DNA of 64,000 bases from Chloranthus sessilifolius (taxonomy: Eukaryota > Streptophyta > Magnoliopsida > Chloranthales > Chloranthaceae). Positions 1 to 10,785 of this stretch are shown here, piece after piece. The translations under genes were made by a program, and so were the position numbers. Positions within the stretch are counted from its first letter, which is position 1, and every line of letters begins with the position of its first letter. The stretch spans positions 71,637,901-71,701,900 of the forward strand of contig CM037591.1 of NCBI GenBank assembly GCA_021018995.1, written 5' to 3'. The notes under the pieces are model-generated. The model was not told the origin of the DNA and did no database searches. It saw nothing but the letters and a program-made list of their open reading frames with translations.

Positions 1-1147
1 ACAATTACAGAGCACAACTTAAATAGCTCTCAGATTTGTAGTCTTGAATACAATTCTCACTTGAATTACATAAGTATCTCATAGTTCTCAGTTACAAATA
101 AAAGCTAGGCTATTACATAGGTTTCAGACAAACTATCTCGATCTGAATGGGAAATTGGGCAGCAGGAATGAAACTCAAATTCTGGATGCCCAAATTGGGC
201 AAATAGTTTGTCTATTTATAGTTTTCCCCAAGTCCAATTCAGATGTGCATCAACCAATCAGAATTGGTTAGATCTATATCAACCAATAGGAGTCGAGCAC
301 AGGGATCCAGATCTATTCTGGCCAATCAGAACTGCTTGATCTGGTTCAGCCAATCAAGAGACAGAGGCATCAATTCTGTTATTTAATTCAAAAATCTGTT
401 TGAGCTTCTAGAAGTTCCCACCAAGTAATTTCATCTTTGGGTGTTCACATGGGGTGAAATATGCCTCTGGTTCATGATCAGAATCTTCCAGAATGCCCTT
501 GGGTTTTTACATGCATTGGGGCGTGTGCAGATATTACCAAAATATCCTTACAGATGCTGAGAACCTTCAGAATACCATTTTGCATAGTTTGGAGACCTTT
601 TCGAAAGGTCCTGCAACTTCTGAAGCTCTATTCGCACAAATTGGAGACCTTTTCGAAGGGAAATATGACTTATGGAGCTCTATTCGCATAGATTTGGTGC
701 AGTTTGCAAGGAGTTTTCTTCTTTTCGAATAGATCATCAGCAAGTTTGGTTCCTTTCGAATAGATCAGGTGCTCTTTGAAAACCAAGCCTGGAGCTTTAG
801 TTCTATTCACAAAGTTCAGGTTCTTTTTGAATGGATCAGGAATCTTTTCGAATAGTATTCTATAGTGCATTCTTCTTTTCGAATAGCTCTAAACTTATTT
901 CTAAGCTGAAACCAGGCCTCTGTCTTCTTTAGTTTAGGCATTTTGAAATCCAATGAGGTTCTCCCTTCTCTTTCTTCCTGCAGATTAAGATTGGTCATCA
1001 TCTGTTTGGTATTTTTAAGCTACTTCCATAGTTAAGCCTGCCTTTATTGTCAGCTATAAAATAAACACTTAAAACACTTATTTAGTTCTCTCAGGGGTTT
1101 ATCAAGGCCCAGATTAAGGGGTGGAAAATAGTATTTTTCTGTTTTCA
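1..1147 (-). mobile_element. LTR end of Athila-like element D
   Basis: The stretch lines up along its length with the right part of the element C LTR (about 53575-54685). Both share a CTCAGATYTGTAGTC stretch at the left and a TTTATCAA...GGTTAAAGGGT-type stretch just before the right edge. The orientation is the same as C, so the body would lie left of the window, or this is a solo LTR. The right edge abuts the gag of element E near 1130-1147, where a CA is found. A TATA box (TATAAATA on minus, 213-220) marks the LTR promoter. The short open frames here are LTR noise. Confidence 0.6.
590..890. repeat. TTCGAATAG motif array in LTR D
   Basis: About seven copies of a CTTTTCGAATAG-like motif occur here, with the self-complementary core TTCGAA. 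One copy is the perfect palindrome CCTTTTCGAAAGG (about 597-609). The array lies upstream of the minus-strand TATA box of the same LTR, in U3. Confidence 0.7.
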
Positions 1148-2484
1148 ATAAGATCCAAGGGTTTAATTTGTGGAGTCGGGTTGGAAAAATAATCTGATAA
1201 ATTCAGGGGTTCAATCACTCCAATATTCCTTTCTTCAACATTTCTCGACAATGGCGCCACATAGCTCTCCCAATTACTGATATAATCGAATGGGTCAAAT
1301 TCAAATTCCTCCTCACTTTCCTCTACCATGTCGATGGTGGGTCTGGGACCTGCTCCTCCGATAGGATGTGGGGGTAAAGGCACCTGGTGGATATTTGCAT
1401 GTTGGTTCACTTGTGAAGGTACTGGTAGAATGATTTTTCCGACATCGATTAAGTCTTGGATTGCATGCTTCAATGGGAAGCAGCGATCAATTGGGTGGCT
1501 CGGACCCTGATGAAAATTGCAGTGGGTATTCGAGTCATAGTTTGTTGGGATCGGGTGAGGAGGAGGTTCCGGTTGGCGAATAGTGACTAATCCCTTTTCT
1601 ACTAGTAAAGATAAAATTACACTTAGAGATTTCCCCAGGGGTGTAAACACTTGGTCATAGCGGGCTCTCCTCTATTCAAGAGTCATCTGCATTCCTTGCC
1701 CATTCCTTGCTCTTTGCATCTGCTCAGTTCTGACTAACGTTGGCTGTGTTACTTGAAATTGGAATGGGGTTATGTTATTATTGGGCCTGGTATTGGCAAT
1801 GTTCAAAACACCGACCCCTGTTCTCTTCTCATTCCTTTGTTCTGAAAACCTTCTAACCCCACTCGCTCTACTTGGTATTTTTTTGTTCAGGTGACCCTCC
1901 CTGATGGCATCCTCACACCGATTGGCGTTCCTCACCAGATCAGCAAAGCTGGACTATTACTGGTACACCAAAAAGTCTCAGATCACTGACAAAGTATTTT
2001 TAGAGATCATTTTGATCTGTTCATCATCAGGTATCCTATTTTTGACCTGAGCTGCTAGTGCTCTTAATCGCCCCAAATAGTCGCTGAAGGTGTCATTCGG
2101 GTTCTGCCTCAAATGGGCCAAGTCGTATTTGTGCGGTTTGATGTCTATATTATAGATATATTGTTCCAAAAATAGGTGCGTTAAGTCCTTCGATGTTTTC
2201 ATCATAGACGGTTCCAAAGATGTGAACCACCTCAGGGCTAGACCAGTCAGACTTCTTTGAAAGACCTTTATTAGCAGTCTTTCGTCCCCTCCATATTGGC
2301 ACAGGTCCCTACAATAGGACTTGAGGTATGCAATAGGATTGTCAGTGTCGTTGTACTTGTCAAAAGATGATATCGTAAATTTGGGAGGCAACGGGACCTC
2401 CGCGAATAAGCATAAATCTGTTAAATCCATGGCGTGGATTTTGACACCACCCATTTTCATCAACTGCTTTTGTATCTTGTCCAA
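1148..2484 (-). pseudogene. gag core of element E
   Basis: The translated pieces match the Tat/Ogre gag pattern. They include a segment with PLPPKFTISSFDKYNDTDNP, then QRSLTGLALRWF and a FLEQY..DYLGRLRALA stretch (retrotransposon gag fold). Farther on comes a CNFHQGPSHPIDRCFPLKHA motif typical of this lineage, in the place of a zinc knuckle. Gag would form the particle that packages element RNA. It is broken and is interrupted at its left end by LTR D. Confidence 0.8.
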
Positions 2485-2599
2485 CTATTCTTTCAACTGC
2501 TCTGACTCCTTAGATATAGGGGCCACTTTCTCGGCAGTTGGTTGGATTTCACTTTGTGCTACCAAGGGGTGAGAAATGATTAGGGGAGGGTTAAGGCTG

Positions 2600-4240
2600 C
2601 TCAATGCCTTAGCATAGGCTCCATTGTTCCTAATCTCATCCTCTTCATACTGTTAGTCGACATAGTGCGCAGTGAGGGTGGGATTCTCATCCTGGTGCTA
2701 CATGGACTGGGTGGGAATGACATGAGCAAGGGTTGGGTGAGCCCATTGGGGATGAGGGATAGTTTGTTGGGTGATGGAATGAGTAGAAGTTTGATTTTGG
2801 AGCGGGGCCTGTTGAGGCCATTAAGCATGGGGGAAGGTTTAGAGATGGCCTTGGGGTGTGGGGCTATGGAAGAATTGGGTCTGAGGTATGGTTTGGGTTT
2901 GACCCGGGTGTGAAGGTTGGGGATGGGTGAAACTTTGGGGGTATTGTGGGGGTTATTGGTGCGGGGTTCCCCGATTTTGGGCTTGGGTTTGGGCCATGAA
3001 GCCTTGGTCATTATAGGTTTGGGCCATGGGCCATTGGTGGGTCTGACCCATTGGGCCTTGACGGGTGTGGTCCATGGGCCCTTGGTGGGTTTGGGCCATG
3101 GGCCCTTGGTGGGGGCCATTAGGGCTTGGCGGGTCTGGGCCATGGGTCCTTGGTGGGACTGGGCCATGGGCCCTTGGTGGGTATGGGCTAAGGGGTTTTG
3201 GGGTATGTGGGGAATGGAGGTTTGGGCCATGGGGTCATGGGGTATGTAGGAAATGGGAGATTGAATGGTGTGGATGATGGGGGGTCAATGGGAGTCATGG
3301 GGGACTGAGGTATGGAGGCTTGATAGGGTATGGGATGAATCCATGAGTGTGTGGTATGGATGAGAGGGGATGTGTTGGGAGGGCTTCCACCTATTGTAGG
3401 CTTGGACCATTCCTTCCATCATGGCCATGGAACGAAGATCAGATGAGGATGGGTTGTTTGAGGCTAGGAGGGGTATGGATGGAGTGGATGTGGAAGGTAA
3501 ACTTTGCAAGGCTTCAGTAAAATCGAGCATGCCTCGGGTAAGGGATGGGGTATTGGGTGAATTGGAGGAATGATGTCGGGCATTGGAAAAGGGGGGTTGG
3601 TTGGGTACGTATGGGGATGATCAAGGGTAAAGTGTGGGTGTTTGGGAAAAATTGGGCATGGCCCCTATAAAAATGGGCATGACCCGGGTAGATGGGGGGA
3701 TATGTGGGGGGTTGGATAAGGCAGAAGTCATATATGTGAATGAGGGTGGATCAGGTCTATAGGAAGAAGATGGGAAATGGGGTATGGATGTGGATGGGGA
3801 CAATCAGGTTAGGCTTGGAATGGATGTGGGTGGAAGATAGGGTTGATTTGGCATGGACATGGATGGAAAGTGGGATGGGTTTGGCATGGATATGGGAGGG
3901 AAAATGGGCATAGTTTGAGCAAAAGATAGGGACTTAGGGGGTGGATTTTGGATAACTTGGGAAGCGGTGGATGGAAAAATAGGGGCGTCAAAGGGGCCAG
4001 AAATGGCGAAGGGTGATTGGGTGAGGGGGATGGTGGTTAAAATTTCTCCTGAATGGGAATGAGTTGGAGAATGTGGCGGGATGAGTCGGGATCGACATAA
4101 ACCGGGTCCACGGTCCACGACATGTCTTGGTATCGCGTTAGGTATGGGTGCCTTGGATAAGGCCCAAAAACTTTTCTCCTTCTTCCCCTTCGGGATGATA
4201 GAGGGTAGGGTGATGCCATTGTGCCAGCACCACAAAGACT
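2600..4240 (-). other. low-complexity N-terminal part of E gag
   Basis: The minus-strand translation is dominated by Pro, Ser, Met, His and Thr. It has short tandem units such as SMPNPSHFPSM and HQGPMAQ, and at DNA level a repeated GGGCCATGGGCCCTTGGTGG unit around 3000-3240. The plus-strand Gly/Leu/Trp-rich frames over it are shadows. It sits where Tat gag begins and is unusually long (about 1.6 kb). Confidence 0.55.
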
Positions 4241-4617
4241 ATATATATTTTTTTAGGTTCTTTTTTTTATTTTTAACTATCTTTTCTTTTTGTTTTTGAA
4301 GTTTATAAGTGAAAACTAAGGTTTCGAGGTCTTGGCGTTCCCTTCTCGGGTAGCTTTCATACCCTAATTTAGGACCCGTGGCAACGATTCTAAAGCACTT
4401 CGGAAGAATCAAATGAAGACCTTTGATCTATTGAAGGTACAAAAATCGAGGTAAACGATCCGATCCTCCGAAATGAGTAAAAAAGAAGTTACCTTTTGAT
4501 TGGCAGGGGCGTATTGGGTGTTGGAGATGACGGGGCCCAAACAGAGACACTAAGACACTAATCGGGGGACTCAGGATGTGAAAAAAGTCACAAAATCGGG
4601 CTGGATTGCTCAGAACA

Positions 4618-4741
4618 ACACTGGTGCAACTAATACATGCGCCAGAGTAAAAATTCCCTAAATAATGCTGGTGTAATTATTAGTTGCGCCAGTGTATTTT
4701 TGGGGATTTTTGCATTGGCACAACTAATACTTAGGCCAGGC
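4618..4741. repeat. palindromic GGCGCAACTA motifs in E leader
   Basis: Three units of about 25 bases occur here, each a GGYGYAAYTA half followed by its reverse complement. They are the same motif as in the E LTR (6504-6660), about 1.8 kb away. Confidence 0.75.
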
Positions 4742-6503
4742 AAAAGTGGGTTCCCAGAACTCTTGACAGCAGCTACTTCAGCCCGAATTGAGTCTCTTTT
4801 TGGCTCTTTTGTGGAAGCTGAGCTTGCAAGAACTGACTAATTTTTTAGTGAATCATTCTCTCCTCACCGAACCTAGGCGTTTGAGTCCGGTATAACTCGC
4901 TAGTACGCTCCCCAACGGGTTTTAAGCTTGTAGGAATAGGTGGCCCACCCGATATACCTCCGGCACAAGCGCCTTCTCAGATAGTAGGTGGGCTGGGACA
5001 TTTTTGAATTATCACCACTAGGGGTTGCCGCCATACTAAGACTCGGGTGATTGTATGTGTGCCTAAACCCAACCCTTTAAAAATCTACCCCATAAAAATA
5101 AATTGATTAAGTTCCCTATCTTGGTTCAATTTTAAATTTTTTTTCTAAGCCTTTCTTTTTATGGAAGTTTTCTTCAGTTCAAAGATCGGGGGTGATGATC
5201 CCGTGCCGCCACTACGAGTTGGCGTTCATTGTTAGAATATGCTTGCATAAGTAGACCCGCCAATCGGCTAAGGCACTTTAAATGATAAAAATTTAAAGAA
5301 AATTAAAAGACAATGTGCAAGTAGGCCCGCCAATTGGCTAAGGCACTAAAATGACAGGAAAGTAAAGAAAATTAAAAGACAATACGCATGTAAGCCCACC
5401 AATCGGCTAATGCTCATAAATGACGTAAAAGTAGGGGTAAGTAAAATGACTTAATCGGAGGGGTGAGTAAAAATAAAATAAAAAATAATAATAAAAGGTT
5501 AGTAAAATAAAAAATAAAGGTGTCAAGTTTAAGGGAAAGCTTTACTAGCTACTCTCTAGCAAAGTCACCATCTGGAGCTTTTGGTGTCTCGGGAAACCTA
5601 GATTATTTTTATAAGCACCAAAGTACCACAAATATGACTCTGAATCCAGTCCACACCAAAGGCTCTAGGGTACGGGCTTCGGTTACCAATTGGGAAGGTA
5701 TTAGGCACCCAATCAACCCGCTAAATGCGTTTTCTACTAATGGCCGAAGCAACAATATTATAAATGAAATAAAAAAGGCTTCTTCTTGCCCAAATAGGTC
5801 TTAAAATCCTATTTGTGTCCCTATGTTCCTACTGAAAATTCGGCGGCGTAACGGCACAAATGGGAGGATGGAAGAATGACAAAAAAGGTAGAGGAGTAGA
5901 GGGGAGAGCTAGAGCTCTCGGGCCCTTGTTGTACCATTGGGGAGCCTTGCGTTGGCTTACTTTGATCAGTTTTTGAAGGCTTGCATGGTTAAAAAAGAGG
6001 TTCTAACCTCTAAGGTTTGCTAGCTAAGAAGTAGAGAGAGAAGACAAATGGATAGCACACACCTAACCTAAAGGCTTTTTACGAAAGGTAAGGCTTGGAA
6101 GGAGGTTATAAATTCTGAAATTTGTATGAGCAATGGTGCACCAAAGGGAGAAAGATCTTCTCACTTTAAGCTCTTTCTCTTTTAGGCAATTTTCTCAACC
6201 TTTAATCCCAGGGGAGGGGAGGTTCTATTTATAGGAAAAGGATAGGGTTAAGAGGCTCCTTAGAGGCTAAACAAGATTTTGAATTAGGTAATCTAGCATC
6301 TAAGGTTTCCTAGGGTTTTTGGAGCCTTGAAATTTGTGAAGAGGTGCTCCAATGGTGGATGATTGGATGAGGCTTTAAACCACTTAAGGGGTTGCACATA
6401 GGTAGCAAATGGGTGCAGCAGAACTAACAAAACATACCCCAAAGGTCAAGATGGTCAACAAGTCAAACCCCAATCTCAATTTTTGAGAAAAAAATCAACA
6501 TAT

Positions 6504-6660
6504 GCCTGGCGCAACTATTATTTGCACCAGGCTATTTCTGGGGAGAGATGGCTTGGCGCAACTAATAGTTGAGCCAAGCTTACTTATAACTGGCGCAACT
6601 AGTAGTTGCGCCAAGCCATTTATGGGGAGAAATGGCCTGGCGCAATTATTAGTTGCGCCA
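6504..6660. repeat. palindromic GGCGCAACTA array in E LTR
   Basis: Four units occur at about 6504-6531, 6551-6579, 6589-6616 and 6634-6660. The third is an essentially perfect palindrome (TGGCGCAACTA then TAGTTGCGCCA). Spacers carry a repeated ATGGGGAGAAATGG-like string. The array is upstream of the minus-strand TATA at 6225-6233. Confidence 0.85.
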
Positions 6661-6708
6661 AATCCCTAATTTAATAAAATTACTATTTTACCCCTCGAGT
6701 TCGAACTG

Positions 6709-6753
6709 CCATATCTTTGCGCACATAGCTCCGATTGGGGTGATTCTTGGAAG
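6709..6753 (-). promoter_or_regulatory. shared LTR module (GTTATGG type)
   Basis: On minus it reads AAGAATCACCCCAATCGGAG followed by a TATG...AAAGATATGGC run. Modules of the same pattern occur in LTRs I, H (two copies) and F. Here it is in sense orientation relative to the LTR, and the palindrome array follows on its 3' side. Its function is unknown. Confidence 0.6.
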
Positions 6754-7064
6754 CTGGGGACTTCTACTATTCAATGGTGTGAGATTCAATCATAGTAGAA
6801 GGTCGCAGATAGTCCCGGTGCACCACTCCTCATCCATGGCTCAGGAAACTAGGTTCAGGTCCGGAACTGGTTCTAAGGGTCGGGATTGGTTTCTAAGGGT
6901 TCGAGAAGGTTCCTAAGAGATCTAGGGTGATACATAAGGATTTGGAAGGGCTCCTAAGGTTTCAGAAGGGTTCCTAAGGGTTCCATACATGCCATTAAAA
7001 GCTCGGTGACGCGCTTCTTGAAATGTGTTTCGATCGGGCCTTGGGCCAAATTTGGGTGCCTACA

Positions 7065-7261
7065 GTTTGTTGGAGGAACCACAATATTTGACCTATGATT
7101 TGGAGGGAAAAAAACTACAGAAATATTTTTCATTTTTAATAAACCTAGAGGGACGGGTGAACCCTAGGGGGAACATGTGTCATTTTGAGATTTGAGTGCC
7201 ATGTGGTAGCCAAATGAACCACGTCGTAAGGTTCAACCCTATGACCACGTCTTAGAGATCC

Positions 7262-7310
<49 letters not shown>

Positions 7311-7439
7311 TGGGAGCGAATCTATGAACAAGGGTGGGGGGTCACCGGGTCCCCAAACTCTTAAAGAAATGTTAAAGGGCCTTAAAGGCCAGGGTCACAC
7401 ATACATGTAATTAAAGGCCCCTCAAACCCTTAAAAAACA
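7065..7439. other. non-genic flank with TA microsatellite
   Basis: The sequence is unrecognised. A pure (AT)n run lies at about 7264-7308. No supported open frame was found. Confidence 0.6.
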
Positions 7440-7575
7440 TATTATTAGTGGCAGTCTTTTGGACAAAAAAACTGTCGCTATTAACAAAAAATTATTAAAG
7501 ATTATTACCAACGACAGTTTTTTGTTAGTAGCAGTAGTTTTTTGCTACCTCTAATAGTCTTGTTTTTTGTAGGGA
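7440..7575. mobile_element. possible CACTA-type transposon end
   Basis: Imperfect direct and inverted copies of a GGCAGTTTTTT / AAAAAACTGTCGCTA motif precede CTTGTTTTTTGTAGGG. This resembles the subterminal repeats and terminus (TTTTTTGTAGTG) of plant CACTA elements. No partner end was found. The call is weak. Confidence 0.3.
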
Positions 7576-7582
7576 CCGTTTG

Positions 7583-7690
7583 AAACGTGGGCTATGATCT
7601 CAAGAACTATTGCGTGGAAGATGGTACGGAAAATAATCTCCATCGTCTGATTCAAGGCAATCAACAGTGCTCAGATTGGAACCATCAACT
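7583..7690 (+). repeat. dispersed non-coding repeat, copy 1
   Basis: It carries ATGATCTCAAGAACTATTG, GTGGAAGATGG and AATCTCCATCGTCTGATTCA in order. The same order is seen at 8435-8640, 11640-12060 and 25840-26050. The family is unknown and it has no coding potential. Confidence 0.55.
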
Positions 7691-7989
7691 GTTGAGGCAG
7701 AATCTTCGTTGCAAATATTGGTACCATTTCTTTAATATTATAAAAGAAGAAGAGAGGAAATAAACTAGCACAATAACATCATATGGGAGACCGTTATTTG
7801 CAACCATGGTTTTGAAAGAATATTCTAGGGTTGCCCGTAATAGTATACATTTCAAGTATGACGCCTCTTTCTTTGCTCCCTTATCTCATGCCTACAAAAT
7901 CACCATAAATCTCCAACTCTCTTTATTCTCTCTCTCTCTCTCTACATGTGCATAGCTGGACTCACATACTATAAAAAGTTTTACTGTTG

Positions 7990-8360
7990 AGTAGGGGTGG
8001 GAATTCGGTAAACCGAAATCGACTTTTTAGTTTCAGTGTCGATTTAGACAATTAATCAGGCCCGAACCCATATTTATCGGTTTCAATTTCAATTTACCAA
8101 TAATTTCAAATACGGAAATGGAAACCAAACAGATCTAATTTCGGTATCAATTTTCAACTTTTTGTTTATTTATTTATTTATTTTTTACAATTTTTCTTTT
8201 TTCAGTTTTTAGTTGTTTTGTCTTCCCACTCAATCGATTTTCAGTTTTCAGCACCGAAAACCGAAGCAATCTAAAATCAGTTTCGCTTTCCGATTTTGGA
8301 TCGGTTTTCGATTCTGTTTCAGGTTGGTTCTATTGATTCGGTTGGGTCGATTTTCGATTT
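7990..8360. mobile_element. hAT-like AACCGAAA-rich fragment
   Basis: It starts near GGGGTGGGAATTCGGTAAAC and holds many CGGTTT/AAACCGAAA motifs on both strands. This is the style of subterminal regions of plant hAT elements and their MITEs. No clear inverted termini or target duplication were found. The open frame at 8213-8524 is not considered real. Confidence 0.35.
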
Positions 8361-8434
8361 ACAGATTTTTTTTTCAGCCTCAACGTAGGATACCAATATT
8401 TCCACCTTGTGAAATTGTACCTACCTCTTATGTC

Positions 8435-8640
8435 CTATATTCCGAATGCATCGACTGTTTTGAATCAAATGATAGAGATCATTTTTCATGTCAGTATTCC
8501 ACACAAGGGATCTTGAGATCATAGGTGTATGGTCAAACAGCTAATTTTTTTTTCCATTTGGCATACATCCCAAAAAGTAACCCTAAAATTATGTTTGAGC
8601 ATGATGTGTGATTCATGCAAATTTTAAGGTGTGTGCCATG
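8435..8640 (-). repeat. dispersed non-coding repeat, inverted copy
   Basis: On minus it reads ACATCCC..., ATGATCTCAAGATCC, ATGATCTCTATCATTTGATT in copies of the same motifs as at 7583 and 11776. A further, weaker inverted copy is at about 9180-9340. Confidence 0.45.
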
Positions 8641-8692
8641 TGAAATTCACAGTGACCCTAGGATCCCCCCTTTCGGAAAATACTGTGTCTGC

Positions 8693-8693
<1 letters not shown>

Positions 8694-8744
<51 letters not shown>
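8694..8744. repeat. (TA)n microsatellite
   Basis: A nearly pure TA run of about 50 bases. Tyr/Ile-rich frames over it are artefacts. Confidence 0.95.
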
Positions 8745-8748
<4 letters not shown>

Positions 8749-8749
<1 letters not shown>

Positions 8750-8972
8750 TAAAATAAGTAAATGAATAACATAGAAAGTAAGTGAATAAATTATATATTT
8801 TTTTAAAAGAGAATGAATAACATAGAAAGGCAATCAACTCAGGATCATCCAATTATTCTTATAAAATAAGTAAATGAATAACATAGAAAGTAAGTGAATA
8901 AATTTTTTTTTAAAAGAGAATGAATAACATAGAAAGGCAATCAACTAAGGATCATCCAATTATTCTTTTTTC
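8749..8972. repeat. 112-base tandem duplication
   Basis: The block starting ATAAAATAAGTAAATGAATA at 8749 is repeated from 8861, period 112, and is nearly identical. Its inner part (GAATGAATAACATAGAAAGG ... ATCATCCAATTATT) also matches 10570-10640 next to the RADIALIS-like gene, so it is part of an older duplication. Confidence 0.85.
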
Positions 8973-9133
8973 ATAAATAGAACTTTTTATTTACACATTA
9001 ATTAAAAGCTGAGAGAGAGAGAGGAGTGGAACTATCCTTGGGGAATCTTGTTGCTGTCACATTCTTTCCTATTGCAGTTCACATCAAAAGAACTTGTGAG
9101 TTCCAGGTAATACTCATCCAGGTTTCTAAGAAC
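8973..9133 (-). pseudogene. partial duplicate of RADIALIS-like 3' end
   Basis: The block matches, in order, the 3' side of the MYB gene at 10640-10813: an AATAAA-containing stretch, a GA run, a GGGGATTTTGTTG-like stretch and then an exon-2-like piece. On minus, TTCTTAG at about 9126-9132 could be a splice acceptor. The following frame reads R-N-L-D-E-Y-Y-L-E-L and resembles the spliced tail R-N-M-M-Y-L-K-L-Q of the gene. No exon 1 (MYB repeat) was found to its right, so only the last exon and 3' region seem to have been duplicated or kept. Confidence 0.5.
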
Positions 9134-10102
9134 AAAAAAAACAATGACAGCAAATTAGTGATTCGGGTACCCTTATTTTCAGATGGTTAAATGGATGACT
9201 GCTTTGAACCGGCCCATGGAGATCATTTTTCGTCCCACTCTTTGACTCAATCGATCTTGATATCATGGTCTTACCATGAGACCGTCAGATTTTAATTCCA
9301 GTTGTAGACATCTCGAAAAGTGATCCAAGAACCACATTCGATGTATGCCATGATCGTCTTCATTTTTTGGGTGCTGTGTCGCATTGAATCAACATCTGAC
9401 CGTATTCACTGGCAGATAGATTTGGAAAAACTGCAATGGAAAAGATTGGGTTTGCTAGTTGCACATGCCTGCTGGCAGAGAGGGGCACAGAGAGCAGAGA
9501 AATAGAGAATTCCATATTCAGCCTCCGAAATTAAGGATTCAAAATTGCCAACGTGTCCTGGCAGTTAGTTGGGATTTGTCCCTACTTATGTGGTACGTGC
9601 GATGTGCAAGTGTTGCACGTGCCTGGGAGAGTTAGCCGGGTGCTCTTAGAGGCCCAGATACTCCATCGTCGAGAAATGGACCAAGCTGATATGGTAGAAC
9701 ATGAACTAGAGTTGCTCCCTTTGCATACGATTTTTTTTTGTATCCTTTTATATAGGGAATCCAAAAGGTACTCCGGGGTGGAGCACCCTCACCATACTCT
9801 AACATCCATATGAAAGTTTATGTGACAGTCAAAGCATATTTTGGGTGCCTTGGGGAGTAAGGTACCGCTATTTAGATTATTTTTGAAAAAGAAAAAGCTA
9901 AAACAACATCTCCAACATCTATTTTTTGGGTCGTAAAATCTTGATCCTTGAGTCATAGTCAATATTTGACTTTTAATTTTATAACTCAGTTTCGAATTCA
10001 TTTTTTTTAAATTGATCTAACAAGGTGCTGAAGTTCCATACAGCACCAAAACAGTATTTGGGTATCCACATGGTCTTCCATGTGGATATTGGAGTACAGT
10101 GA
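9134..10102. other. intergenic, no gene seen
   Basis: It holds a weak inverted copy of the dispersed repeat (9180-9340). Two short plus-strand frames (9320-9505, 9553-9813) match nothing I recognise and lack gene-like context. Confidence 0.5.
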
Positions 10103-10114
10103 TCACCTCACCTT

Positions 10115-10150
<36 letters not shown>

Positions 10151-10290
10151 ATAATAAAATGAGTTCGAAGGCATGTGAATGCTGGAATACAATAAGAATA
10201 CCCTACTTGGAGTACCTTCACCTTTCTCGTGTATATATATATATATATATATGAATGATAAATTGGGTTCGAAGGCATGCCACATAGGAT
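10103..10290. repeat. duplicated block around TA microsatellites
   Basis: The string TCACCTTTCTC, then (TA)n, then GTTCGAAGGCATG occurs twice (about 10103-10175 and 10216-10280). The copies have diverged mainly in TA length. Confidence 0.75.
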
Positions 10291-10640
10291 GTGCTCATGA
10301 GTGGCCCACATCTGTTTTATGGATTCACAACATCCTTTAGAAATTTTCATCTTTTGAACTATTTTACCCTCCAAATCACACGTCAAACATTTGTTGGCCG
10401 ACCAAACATTAAATCATCAAAATTTTTGCCTTTGCCCTAAAATTGGACTACAGAAAATCACTCCTGTTTTTTTTGAAGGCCATTGATTGACGTTGGGCAT
10501 GTTCAAGTGGCATCCAACTATTAACCTATATAAACTGAAATGCAGGGAAAACGTAAATGAATACTGTCAACCAAAAAAGAGAGTAAATGAATAACATAGA
10601 TAGGCAACCAACACAGAATCATCCCATTATTTTTCTCTAA
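10291..10640. other. downstream flank of the MYB gene
   Basis: No open frame of interest. The right part (10570-10640) is the partner of the 8749-8972 duplication. Confidence 0.5.
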
Positions 10641-10647
10641 ATACAAC

Positions 10648-10653
10648 TTTATT
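10648..10653 (-). terminator. candidate poly(A) signal of the MYB gene
   Basis: AATAAA on minus lies about 135 bases after the stop codon. An AATAAA is also kept at the matching place in the 3'-end duplicate (near 8985). Confidence 0.5.
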
Positions 10654-10669
10654 ACACATCGGTTAAACG

Positions 10670-10674
<5 letters not shown>

Positions 10675-10706
<32 letters not shown>
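10675..10706. repeat. (GA)n microsatellite in 3' region
   Basis: A pure GA run (CT on the gene strand) in the 3' untranslated region. The duplicate at about 9011-9024 has a shorter run. Confidence 0.9.
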
Positions 10707-10709
<3 letters not shown>

Positions 10710-10785
10710 AACTACTAGAACATGGGGGATTTTGTTGTTGTCAGATTAAAGAAAGAGATACACCTGATATGGTTCCGATTTGAGA

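Larger units (their letters stand above)
1148..7064 (-). mobile_element. Tat/Ogre-type LTR element E, partial
   Basis: This is a minus-strand Ty3-type element. From right to left it has an LTR (outer edge 7064), a leader, a long low-complexity gag N-terminus and the gag core. It is then cut by element D at about 1147. The LTR edge reads TGTAGGCACCCAAATTTGG on minus, an edge common in plant Tat LTRs. It is a broken fossil with several breaks; protease, RT and integrase are not in the window. Confidence 0.75.
5220..7064 (-). repeat. LTR of element E
   Basis: The outer edge at 7064 ends in TACA (TGTA on minus). The inner edge is uncertain. A TGGCGGCACGGGATC stretch on minus near 5220 could be a decayed primer site. 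A minus-strand TATA box (CTATAAATAG type) lies at 6225-6233. A segment near 5660-5720 resembles the leader/LTR stretch seen in Ogre elements. There is no gene here. Confidence 0.55.

Noticed and set aside
2665-3277. Gly/Leu/Trp-rich plus-strand frames
   Set aside because: They are shadows of the minus-strand low-complexity gag part of element E.
8624-8852. Tyr/Ile-repeat frames
   Set aside because: They read through the (TA)n microsatellite.
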